In this document: positions 6,030 through 15,258 of the stretch, piece after piece
Layout of the letters: each line of letters opens with the position of its first letter
How positions within the stretch are numbered: the stretch's first letter is position 1
Origin: Triparma columacea
Lineage: Eukaryota; Sar; Bolidophyceae; Parmales; Triparmaceae
Length of the DNA stretch: 20,634 nt
Reading direction: 5' to 3'
NCBI GenBank assembly: GCA_030267965.1
Contig: BRYA01001533.1
Span: 3,690 to 24,323 of the forward strand
Position numbers and translations under genes: made by a program
Notes under the pieces: generated by a model
The model's input: the letters and a program-made list of their open reading frames with translations, nothing else
Database searches by the model: none
What the model was told of the DNA's origin: nothing

Positions 6030-9015
6030 TTAGCAATTGTTTGTAATTTTTCCATCCCCCCTCGTCATCTTCCCGAGTTCGTTAAGCAGCAGTAAATCCA
6101 CGAACCTGTGGAAGTACGTCCTCACGAGTTCCTCTTTCTTCTTCGTCCACCCAGCCCCGACGAATCCCTTGGGTGTTTCAAAGTGTGCTGCGCTCCTCCT
6201 GCTCCCGCTTAACGCCCTGCTCAGGTTGCTGCTCCCCGACCCCACCCCCGTCGTCGCCCCCGCGTTATTGAGCGCGCTGTAGCTCCGCGACTTCACCAGC
6301 TGAGGCTGAGCCACTCCCTGTCCTTCGCCCAAGTATCCCCCTGTCCCAACCTCCCCGTCGACAAAGGTGAGCGCCTTTGCGGCGCTTACGATCTCGTCCT
6401 CCTCGATAGACTGCCAACCAACATTCTCCCTCCCGAACCCTTCGGCCCATAAGCTGCCCTCCACTTGGAGGTTCTCCCCCTCCATGCTGCAGGATCTCGT
6501 GATCCCAAGCACAGTCGTCCTCTCCCCTGCTCCCCCGAGGTTCGCGAGCTCCGTGGCGCTCAGCGAGTTCCTGAGCTTCGCGGTGGAGTGGGCCAGGTAG
6601 ACGTCCTTGAGGACTCCGCAGCCTGTGGTTCGGACGGGGGACTCGAGGGAGAAGCCCGGCATGGAGGATTCGTCGGTGAAGGAACCGAAGAGGGGCTCTT
6701 TCACAGGGGAGGAGGGGCGCTTCGAGGCCCAAAATCCACCGGGGGAACGAGAGATGTCGGAATCGATAGAGTTGGTGCGCCGGCGGGAAGGGGGTGAGGG
6801 GGGGGGGATTTGGATGGAGGGGACGTTCGAGTGGGAAAGGATTGCGTCAGCCCAGATGATTGGGGAGGAGGATTTGGGGGGAGTGGAAGGGAGGGGGGGT
6901 GGGGAAGGGAGGGGGGGTGGGGAAGGGGAAGGGTCGTCGGAAAGGTCGGCAGGAGGTTCCCCAGACGGGAGCTCGGAACCGCTGAGACGGAGGATAGGCT
7001 CGTCGGAGGAGTCGGAGTCAGAGGACGTAGATAGGACAGAAGGCATGTTCTGGAGGTTGATACCCTTGCTTGGGGACAAGGGGGTTCTGGGCGCAGAGGA
7101 GGTGGAGATGGGCGCAGATGTTGAGGTCGAGCTGGTAGTGCTGGGCTGTTTGACGGAGAGCCTCGTCATGATAGCCTTGGAGGCGACGCGGTGCGAGAAC
7201 TTCTCGTTGTCGACCGCGTGGTAGCTCAGGTCCGCAGCGTTGAGTAGGATCTTTTCCAGCGTGCTGGGGATCTCCCCAAGGTCGTCGGTGCGACAGCACA
7301 TGTTGGCGATCTCGTAGAGGGAGAGGTTAGCTTGGACTCCCTTGATAAGGAGGTTGCAGGAGGCGCGGAAGACGTCGCAAGTGGCATCGTCAATGTTTAG
7401 GCGGTCCTTGAGGATCGACACGTCCTTCTCGACATCCAGGTTGCTGACGTACTGCCTCAGCTTCTTGCACAGTGGTTTCTTGACTTGTGGGTAGTCCAGC
7501 CAGCACCAGTCGCACCACGCCACGTCCGCCTTGTTCCTCAGGCAGTAACCGTGGTCGATGGGAACGAGGGACCAGGCGGAGCTGCCGTCGGAGCCGCGGC
7601 GACGCCGGGCAAGGAGGTTAGCAGCATTGCGGTCTGCATTCATTATACGGATGTCGAGGAGAGCAATCTTCTGGACCTCGTATGTGGAGATTACAGAGGG
7701 CGAAATGTCGTCCATTGTGCAGTCGGATTGGACGAAGGCCTGGAAGGATCCGAGCTTCATCGGTGTCTCCCTCATCCCCCCCCCCTGTACCTGCATCGGC
7801 GTAACAATGGAGTGCGTCCCCTTTGCTCCGCCCCCGCTCGCCACCGTGTCGTACCTGCCCCCGACGTTGAAGGCCCTGTGGCTCGCCTCTGCCAGCGTGG
7901 TCTCAGGAACGCCACTGAGGCCCCCATGGTCGAGCAGGTAGGCGGCGACCTCACGGTAGCAACCGGTTCCCGGGATGTGACCGGTGCGCATGGTGATGTC
8001 GGCGGAGGGGAGGAAGCCACGGGGGTTGTTGGTGGCGTAGGGCTCTTCGTCGGAGGGCTTGAAGACGGCGACGTTTTGCTTCGTGGGGGCTCGGAGGATA
8101 TAGGTTCCCCCTGAGCCGTCGAGGGTGGCGAGGGGCTTGAGGTTCATGGAGAAGGCACGGTCGGTCTGGGTGATGGTTTTGAGGAGGGATCGAGACGTGA
8201 GGGGGAGGAGGGAGGGGGTGACGGATATGGAGCAGCCGTCAGGGTTTGGAGGGAAGTGGATGTGGCGTGAGGTCGAGGAGAAAGACGCCTTGGGGGAATT
8301 GGGGCAGGAATTGGTGGGGGTCACTGTGGGCGACGAGCGAGTGTGGGCGACGAGCGAGTGTGGGCGACGAGCGAAGCGAGTTGTGGGCGACGAGCGAAGC
8401 GAGTCGCGGAAGGGGTGGGTGCGTTGTTGGGGTGCGTTAGTGGGATGGTAAGGTTTGTGCGTCGAGCGAGTCAGGTTCGTTGATGGTTGAAGGTTGGTGT
8501 AGTTGATGCAGCTCTTCTCACCTGATTGGTGAGGCACCGGGCGGCCGACAATGTCGAGCAGGAGGGTTGCTCCCGACTTGTACACGCCAACGTCATTCAG
8601 GGTGCGGTTGTTTTTGAGGGGCTGTTGGGAGGGCGACGAGCAAAGCGAGTCGCGGAAGGGGTGGGTGCGTTATTGGGGTGCGTTAGTGGGGTGGTTAGGT
8701 TTGTGCGTCGAGCGAGTGTCCTTGCTCGAGCGAGTGTCCTTGCTCGCAGCAGCGCTATGCCGGTCATTGTTCCTCAGCATGAAAACCCAAACTCACCTGT
8801 GAGGGCCCGTAGAAGAGACGCTGGCTTGCCGATGGAATTGATAGGATGCTCGACAGCCTGTCCTTGATGTCCTTGATGGTCGTCCACGGCTTGACGTGCA
8901 GGGCACGCTTGTGCCCGTGGTTGTCCTGCACGTCACGAACAAAAACACGGAACTCCTCGACTTCGTCATCCATGAAGGACATCTGATGGGGGCGCTTGCC
9001 TCCCGTCGACGCCAT
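6030..9015 (-). CDS. Ubiquitin-like-domain phosphatidylinositol 4-kinase, gamma (type II) class
   Basis: Three exons: 9015-8797, 8621-8522, 8323-6030; 870 aa after splicing. Residues about 15-100 form a ubiquitin-like domain (FRVFVRDV ... RLFYGPSQ joined to PLKNNRTLNDVGVYKSG ... LLLDIVG). The joint falls in the middle of the fold, which confirms the splice. Residues about 175-430 are a PI4K-gamma kinase domain: GSGGTYIL glycine-rich start, VAVFKPSDEEP with the ATP-binding Lys (about 195), NNPRG, YREVAAYLLDH, KLGSFQAFV, LLDIRIMNADRNAAN catalytic loop and VPIDHGYCL metal-binding Asp. The family makes PI4P or, in plants, phosphorylates proteins and binds ubiquitin-linked partners. The last roughly 400 residues are Ser/Pro-rich and probably disordered, with an in-frame tandem tract near 6890-6925. 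Both introns carry a repeated element. Confidence 0.9.
8324..8521 (-). repeat. PI4-kinase intron 2 carrying introner-like element
   Basis: 198-nt GT-AG intron (GTGAGA ... CCACAG). On the + strand 8385-8471 match 8631-8717 of intron 1 at 83/87 positions without gaps. Next to the 3' splice site, sense-strand units of the type ACTCGCTTCGCTCGTCGCCC, then shorter ACTCGCTCGTCGCCCACA units, are stacked, and the last provides the CAG acceptor. Length is a multiple of three and the frame is open, so retention would add 66 residues. Confidence 0.8.
8622..8796 (-). repeat. PI4-kinase intron 1 carrying the same element
   Basis: 175-nt GT-AG intron (GTGAGT ... CAACAG). It contains the 87-nt element (8631-8717), seven nt from the acceptor CAG. 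Upstream in the sense direction are two copies of an 18-nt unit (+ strand CGAGCGAGTGTCCTTGCT at 8709-8726 and 8727-8744). Confidence 0.85.
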
Positions 9016-9957
9016 AGTGGGGTTTAAGGGTGGAAGGGTTAAAATGTTAGGGTTAAAAATGGTCCAGGTTGGTGGGAGTTGTTGGGAGTCGATGCCTTGC
9101 TGGAGCTTCTTAATTTGGCCTTTTCTGTCGATATTTTGAGTAAGTTGGGGGTGTTTGTGGTTGTGATTGTGTTAGCATTGTGTGGGGGTGGGGGTTTGTG
9201 GGGGTGTTGTGCACCATAAGAGGGATAAAATGGGTTAGGGTTTCGTCCATGGTGTCGAGATAATTCAAATGGCAATTAAAGGCAAATGACACAACTTACC
9301 AGTCCAAATAAGATGTGTTTCAGAGATCTACGGTGCAGTAATAGGTCTCAAATGGAATAAATAGCGGCTAGATTGCCTTTAAAGGGGTAATTCTCGAGCA
9401 CCCTCGCAGAATTCTCGAAAACTAGTCGTTGAGTGTTTTCTGGCTTTCAGTACGTTTACAGCTATAATGATGATATGAATGGTTCGAAGTAGGTAGGTTA
9501 GATGTGATGGTGAAGCGTTGGTGGTAACTAAGGCGATGAGGGTGGTCAAAGGTGGTTAAGAAGCGAAATGCCAGATCTTTTATCGCGGAGAATTAGTCTT
9601 GGAAAATCCAATTTCTTCCAACCACCTTAAGACCCTTCTTTCAAGTCGTTTTTCGTTCACTTCAAACACGCACCGTCTCTCCAGCTACTAACCGCGAAAA
9701 TGCACCTTTAAAATACGGAAGTGCCGGTAACTACAACCATTCCACCTCCTTTAAAGAACAAATTAAAATTATTCTACGTCATCTTGCGCTCCCATCAAGC
9801 CTCGATTTACCCCGTCAGTACGATTCCTGTCACGTCGTTTTCATTTTCCCGCCCTCCATCAACCCCTTCCAGAACATCAAGGAGTCATTCTTTGCCTTTC
9901 CAGGTTTCAAGGAAGGTCTTGCCATCCAAACAACATTCCCCACCAAACCCAAACAAG
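9016..9957. other. Divergent intergenic region, about 940 bp
   Basis: Lies between the PI4-kinase start and the start of the gene at 9958. Near the kinase, the sequence is G/T-rich with several TTAGGGT-like words and a telo-box (TTAGGGTTT, 9235-9243, AAACCCTAA on the kinase strand), an element linked in plants to growth genes. A short minus-strand ORF (9039-9275) could be an upstream ORF. Positions 9300-9720 are AT-rich with two copies of AATTCTCGA. No RNA gene or conserved protein is seen. Confidence 0.5.
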
Positions 9958-10931
9958 ATGCCCGATGGACGCGGTAAGTCGTCCCTCCTTTCCTCCTTTC
10001 CCGTTCTCTTGCACCCCCCTTCCTACCGTATTCCCCCCCCAGCGTCCCTCTAACCCTCAAACCCCAACCCCCCCTTCCCAACCGAATTTCCTCCCCTCCC
10101 TTCCCTTCTCCCTCCCTTCAGGTTGTCTCGAGATAAGGGAGTCCAACAACCCCTTCATGGTAACAAACAACCAGATGATAGGTGCCGCAATGCGCATGAA
10201 AGAGTTCGAGGGTATGAAACCCTACAGGCCCCCCAACGAGTATGCCGAGAAGGACATTGCTACTAAGTACGATATGAGCTTCTTGTACTCGAGGGAGAGC
10301 GAGAGGATTGGAGAGGGGATACCGAACTCTGACAATAAGGTGAGGGGGCGGGGGGGGGACGGGGGAGGGGAGGAGGGGGGGGGGAGGGAGAGGGGGGGGG
10401 TGGAGGGGAGGGGGGTTTAGGGGAGGGGGGTTTAGGGTTGCCTCCAGATAGGAGTAGCTTGTTTTTGGCGGGCGGGACGGAGACAAGGGGAGACAAGGTG
10501 CCATCCTCACAAAGCACTAACGCTTAAAATGTTCCGCTCTCTCTCTCCAGCTCGCCAGGTTGTACGCGTCCGTCCCCTCAAAGACGGAGACAGCCCGTAA
10601 GATAGGTCACGCCGGTGAGTACTCCGATCCCAAGGAGTACGCCTCCGTCTCCGTCGACGCCTACATGAAGACCGTCCGTGACGAGAAGGTCGACGTCGAC
10701 CGTCTCCTCGCCTCTTACAACCACGATCCAAAGGCCCAGAATCCCCTGTATGGTACGACGCAGAACGAGTTCGGGGTTAAGAAACCGACGGCGGCGACGT
10801 ACACGAGCGAGAGGATAGCGAGGGACCAGAAATTCTCCAACTCTTACAACTCGCAAATGCCAAGGGACCAGGGACTTAATACTAGCCTTACTAAGTCCAA
10901 CGTACACTCGGAACTTAACCCACTCTTCTAG
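9958..10931 (+). CDS. Small conserved-looking protein, probably flagellar/axonemal
   Basis: Three exons: 9958-9973 (only 16 nt, MPDGR), 10122-10339 and 10551-10931; 204 aa. Both introns are GT-AG and frame is kept (phase 1, then 0). The protein is soluble, basic and rich in Asn, Tyr and Ser, with no membrane segment. It shows short tyrosine-centred segments (NNPFMVTNNQM, KPYRPPNEYAEKD, KYDMSFLYSR, QNPLYGTTQNEFG, AATYTSER, FSNSYNSQ). This extended, low-fold character is common in microtubule inner and other axonemal proteins. The assignment is inference from style and from the neighbour at 11113, not from a recognised domain. The second intron is extremely G-rich. Confidence 0.6.
10340..10550 (+). 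other. G-rich intron with quadruplex-forming potential
   Basis: 211-nt intron. Positions about 10340-10437 are runs of G3-G9 broken by single A, C or T, ending in two TTTAGGG-like words. The acceptor half is CT-rich (CTCTCTCTCCAG). The G-runs are on the sense strand, unlike the C-rich tracts in other introns here. Confidence 0.7.
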
Positions 10932-10995
10932 AACGTAGGGGAGGGGGAGAGTGGGGGGGGAGGGAAGGATTTTTTGTAACATTTTTTAAAGGAAA

Positions 10996-11011
10996 CGTCT
11001 CTGCAGAGGCG
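10996..11011. terminator. Short hairpin between convergent genes
   Basis: CGTCTCTGCAGAGGCG is nearly self-complementary (one G-T pair) and lies 65 nt after the stop of the gene at 9958. It could be a 3'UTR structure. It is short and may be chance. Confidence 0.25.
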
Positions 11012-11112
11012 CAGAGTTGTGTATTGGTCCAAAAAAAAGGAGAACTTATTGCATTCCATATTTTCCCCCCTCCTCCCTCTCTCTCCTCTCTAGTTTTTCC
11101 TCTCCTAACTTT

Positions 11113-12569
11113 TCAATACATGTATTCTTCCTCCGTCCCAATATTGAAAGTGTTCCTCTGAAGTCTCAATTTCATCCTCCTATTACTCTCCTTCTCTTTT
11201 TTAATATCCCTCTTATCCTCCTTCATATCCCTCACCAATTTCCTATTACTAGCTTCCGTCGTCGTGCAACCTCTGGATTCCTGGTCCGCCCATCTCCCAT
11301 CTTTCGGTGCGAGTTCAAAGTGCGCCGCTCTAAGGTCCGCAACAAGAGCCGGGTCCACCGGTCTCCTTGCCTCTCTCGCAAGTTCAGGGCTGAATTTAAA
11401 CCCGTCCCTATAGTCCGTAGTAAGCCTGCTCCCCCCATCCCCTTTCCCCCCCTGTCCGTCCCCCTCCCCGAAAGTGAAAGTGGTACCCCCGAGTTGTTTC
11501 TTAAGTATCCTAGCCCTATTCCTGTTTTCAACGTACCCCCCAATCCCCTCGCTCACGCCTTCCCTAAGTCCCGCCTGGCTCGTCGTTTCATAAACCCCCT
11601 TACTACTCCCTCCTCCTTCCCCTAATGTAGGGAAAGCGGTTGATGCTTTAATCCTTTTCCCTCTTTCCTCGTTAAGTCTCCCTCTATAATCCCCGAACCC
11701 CGGTCCCGTAGGGTCCGGCAGTACGCTCGTAGGTTTCGCCTCCTCCAAGCTCCCTCTATCGTCCCCTAACGACCACTGGGTACGTGTTAATTGCGCCTTC
11801 ATCATTTTCGCTCGTGATCTACCGTCACGTGTTGCTGCCATGCTTTCTTTCACTAGAGCTTCTGCGTCTTTTGTAGGCGCACGACGTGCGTCGGTCTCGT
11901 AAACTGTCGCAGTGTCACCGAAGGTATGCTGGGGTGTCCAGTTGAATATCTTCCGATCCCGAGCTTCCTTTAATACTTTACTACGGTCGTGGACGACGCC
12001 GTGTTTTAGAACGTCGTTCATGGCGGAGGCGGTTGTGGTGGAGAAACGCTTACCGGAACCCGGGATACGCTCGGTGTAATGGGTAGGGAGCTTAGCACCG
12101 GAGGCTTTGAACTTCTCAAACTCCCTAAAGTGGGAGGGGTAAGGGAAGGGGAAGAGGGGAGGGGTGGAGAATCGGGATGAAAGGCGGGTTGGTGTGGGGG
12201 GGGGGAGGGGGGGGGGGATGGATATAGGTGCAGATTTCGGGCAAAGGGGTAGTAGTATTTAGGCGAGGCAGTTGCGCAAAGAGGTGTTGTGAGTGTTAGT
12301 TTTCATTGGATGGGTGCAGTAAAACTCACGCCCCCCCTTCCCCCGCGGCTCCTTCGTCTGACTTCCCCTAACTTTCGCGAGGGCCTCACCTTAGCAGGTT
12401 CTTCTCTCTCTGTGCAGCAAGCTTGGCTTCTAGCTCTGTTCTCCGGGAGGTTGCTGCACCTAATATCCCTGACATTACGGCACTGGGAGGGAGGGGGGGG
12501 GTTTGGGGTTAGAGGTTGGGGGGGAGGGGAGTGTGGAGGGTGGTGCTTACTTTGTGTTGGTGCGTTCAT
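11113..12569 (-). CDS. Axonemal-type repeat protein (candidate microtubule inner protein)
   Basis: Three exons: 12569-12551 (MNAPTQ), 12468-12390 (RILGAATSRRTELEAKLAAQREKNLL) and 12124-11113; 369 aa. The splices extend the long ORF upstream of its first internal ATG (12021) through EFEKFKASGAKLPTHYTERI in one frame. The sequence is charged, with a repeated short motif, aromatic plus Leu/Phe-Gly-Asp/Glu: HTFGD, TQWSLGDD, FPTLGEG, TTFTFGEG, HFELAPK, NTFNIGTE, each usually followed by a Tyr/Thr-Thr segment (VYETTSQAG, CTTTEAS). Motifs of this LRxxHFxLGxD kind occur in ciliary proteins lining doublet microtubules. There is a Lys/Arg/Glu-rich helix near the C-terminus (about 325-355). Assignment to a named protein is not possible. 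Confidence 0.65.
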
Positions 12570-12700
12570 CTTTTATTAAATGGGACATTTCGTTGTAAAC
12601 AGTTGAGGGAGGTGGGAGAGTGGATGAGTCCAGGTCCAGGTCCAGAGCCCAGAAAGCAGTTCAGGTTTGGAATCCATTTTTGCTCATTTAGTTGCTCATT
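12570..12700. promoter_or_regulatory. Compact divergent promoter
   Basis: 131 bp separate the two start codons, so both 5' leaders and promoters must fit here. It contains a short tandem CCAGGT repeat (about 12630-12645). No TATA box is clear. Confidence 0.4.
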
Positions 12701-15128
12701 ATGGTGTTTGAAGAAGGTGATAGTCGTCATGATGTGTTAATTGAGTCAGATGTCACAAGTGGTGGCGTTAAAGAGGTAGAATTAGTAAATGATGCAGCTG
12801 TTATTTCTTCTCAACCCGAGGCAATGAATACATCCCCTAAAAGCTCTATAAATACACACAAAAACACATTAAATGGTTCTACAACAACATCAACTACATC
12901 TACTAGCACTACTACATCTACTACACCCCAAACATTCTCTGTAGGGGACTACAGTTTGATATTAGAACGATCTTCTCTTGAGGAATCATTTGGTTTATCT
13001 TTATTATATGTACATATACCACCATATCAAGGTGCTGTATGTTGCGATGGATATGTTAGGAATGAGGCATATAATCCAATAGGATATGCGTGCGTAGAAG
13101 AAGAAGATGAGGGAGATAAAGAGGGAGAAGATGGAGACACTTACAAGAATGCCACAACTGCAAGCACAACTACAAACACATCCACAACGACAAGCACATC
13201 TACGAGCACATCTACGAACACATCTACTAAGAAGAAGAAAAAGAAAAACAACAAAAGTAAACAAAACAACCACATTCAGGCCAAACAAGAAGGTAAGAGG
13301 AAAAGAGAACAACAAGCTAAAGAGCAACAGTTGGGAGGCCTAATATAAATGCATTTGCTCACACACCCAACGACAACCCCTCCCCCCCCCCCTCCCAGTC
13401 ACCCTCATGCCCGGTGACCTAATAACCCACGTGAACGGCACCTCAATTTCCCCCCTCCTAACCTCCCACCCAACCCTCGACCCCATCTACCCTCTCTTCT
13501 CCAACTCTCTAAAAGTCACCCTATCCCTAACGCGTGGTAGACGTTGGATAATCCCAAAAATCCGTCACCTCAACCCTCTCTTCAACACCGAGTTCTACGA
13601 CATCGACAGTGACTCTGAGGTCGTCAGTACCTCCCTCTCCCTCTCCGGCAACACCGCTCTTGACGACGTCCTCGAGCCTCAGGGGGAATTCAGGGCGTGG
13701 TTAAAGAGTAGGAAAACAAAGTGGAGGGAGAGTAGAGGTAAGACAGACGAACACTACGCAGCGTTATACCCGGAACGTAGACAGCACAAGAAGAGGGAGG
13801 CTAACGAGCAGGGCGGAAGTAAGAAGAACAAAATTGGGGATGAGGAGGAGGGGTACTACACGATGAAAGGGAAGGACGAGTTCTGGAAGGATCTTGGATT
13901 CGATACCGTAGAGGACTGGCAGCAGGGTAGGGTTGAGGGGTGGAGAAGGAAGTACAGGTGGAATAGGGTTAGACTTGATGTTATCAAGGAGAAACTTGGG
14001 AACGGTGAAGGGGTGGGACTACCGATGGAGGAGGAGGGGGGGAAGGGTACGTTCAGGGAAGTGCAGGAATGGCTGGCTGTTAGGAAGGTTGAGTGGAGGG
14101 TTAAGAGAGCTAGGGAGAAAGAGTATAATAGGGAGCTTGTTGAGGACGTCAAGAGGGCCAAGATGGGGGTCATAGGGTTGCCGCAGGAGAAGAATACGAC
14201 CACCATAGAACCTCCGGATTCGGTCGCACGCGAAGTTACGTCCTCGTCGTCCTCCTCGTCAACCTCATCCTCAACAACCTTGCCTACTCTGAGCGTTTGC
14301 GAGAAAGCCTCCAGCCTAGACCCCCTACACCAGACGGTCCTCGAGCACTTAACCCTCTCCCTAACTCAGCCTAAGCCACCCGCGAAGACCTACTCAATCG
14401 ACTGGCTATTCGACCTTGACATCTGCGGTAACGACGACCTCGTGTTCCTAACGTTAAGCTTCCTTACTGAATTCGAGGTTAACAGGTTAGTCACGAGCGT
14501 CAGCAAACACAAGACAAGACAAATGGCAGAGAGGCAGAACCTGTGGTCGCAGAAATGCAAGATGAACACTAGGTGGAACCTACCAAGGAACCCGAGGAAG
14601 GCGTGGTTCGAACTCTACGTAACGAACCTCAAGAAATTCTTCCTAGAGCGACTCAAGAAATCTGAAGAGCTACTAAGCCTATGCATGTACCACCTCCGTA
14701 AAGGTGACCACTTGACACAGATAAAGAAGAAGGTCCTCCCTTGTGTACGTGATTTTAATTTCTCAGTTGATTTCACCTCCGGTTCCGTCGGTGATCGTAA
14801 CGGTCTACTTAACTGGGCGGTAGTATACCGGCGCCCAAAAGTAGCGAAATGGCTGGTCAACGACATGGGAGCGGACTTGGAAACAAAGGACAGTGGATTC
14901 TTCACACCCCTATGTAACGCGGCTTGGAATGGGGATCTCCAAATGGTCCGGTTCCTCTTATGGCGTGGTGCCAGGAGGGATGCCATCGGGCTGACGCACT
15001 GTAGTAAAGGGTTCGGGGCGGTGCAGATGGGGTTTAAGGGACTGACGGCGGAGGGGTGGGCGAGGATTAAAGGGTGGAAGGAAGTTGAGATGGAGATTAA
15101 ATACGGGGTCGCGAAGGAATACGGGTAG
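12701..15128 (+). CDS. PDZ-like, F-box-like and ankyrin-repeat protein
   Basis: Exons 12701-13292 and 13399-15128; 773 aa. The donor (AAG|GTAAGA) and acceptor (CTCCCAG) join QAKQE to VTLMPGDLITHVNG in frame. A PDZ-like fold starts in exon 1 (YSLILERSS...FGLSLLYVHI, about 86-112) and ends in exon 2 (MPGDLITHVNG ... LKVTLSL, about 201-245). Between the two halves is an insert of about 85 residues, acidic then Thr/Ser-rich then poly-Lys. Then come Trp/Lys/Arg-rich helical repeats (FRAWLKSRKTKWR, FREVQEWLAVRKVEWR), an F-box-like segment (about 490-535, DLVFLTLSFLTEFEVNRLV ... NLWSQKC) and two ankyrin repeats (GLLNWAVVYRRPKVAKWLV, TPLCNAAWNGDLQMVRFLL). This suggests an adaptor, perhaps for ubiquitin ligation (inference). 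Exon 1 is AT-rich, exon 2 GC-richer. Confidence 0.75.
12866..13240 (+). repeat. Coding low-complexity ACA/ACT/AGC tracts
   Basis: Two Thr/Ser-rich stretches (about 12882-12930 and 13153-13228) made of imperfect ACATCTACT/ACAAGC trinucleotide runs, the second followed by a Lys run. They flank the first half of the PDZ-like domain. Confidence 0.7.
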
Positions 15129-15258
15129 AAGGGTGGAAAGGAAGGAAAGGTTTACATAAGGATAGGACGGCTTACATAAGGATGATGTGATGTTACATTT
15201 GAAAGTATTTTTTGAACACGGTTATTACACAAGCCTTTCTTTGGCTTTCGAGCTGCTG
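15129..15258. other. Convergent 3' spacer with short direct repeat
   Basis: 130 bp between two stop codons. TTACATAAGGAT occurs twice (about 15152-15163 and 15171-15182). It may hold overlapping 3' ends of both genes. Confidence 0.4.

Noticed and set aside
6607..8114. Long + strand ORFs opposite the PI4-kinase
   Set aside because: The minus strand encodes an unmistakable kinase; the + frames are low-complexity shadows.
8324..8744. CRISPR-like array in the regularly repeated GCGACGAGCGA region
   Set aside because: Units are contiguous without unique spacers, the host is a eukaryote, and the repeats lie inside introns.
9039..9292. Minus-strand ORFs upstream of the PI4-kinase
   Set aside because: Composition is Pro/His/Thr from G/T-rich leader DNA; at most an upstream ORF.
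9721..10053. + strand ORF overlapping the start of the gene at 9958
   Set aside because: It reads through intron 1 in another frame and lacks protein-like features; the spliced frame from 9958 is better.
10420..10440. Internal telomere repeat
   Set aside because: Only two imperfect TTTAGGG words inside a G-rich intron; too short for a telomeric tract.
12021..12021. ATG at 12021 as start of the axonemal-type gene
   Set aside because: The open frame continues upstream with protein-like sequence to an acceptor at 12125, and two short upstream exons join in frame.
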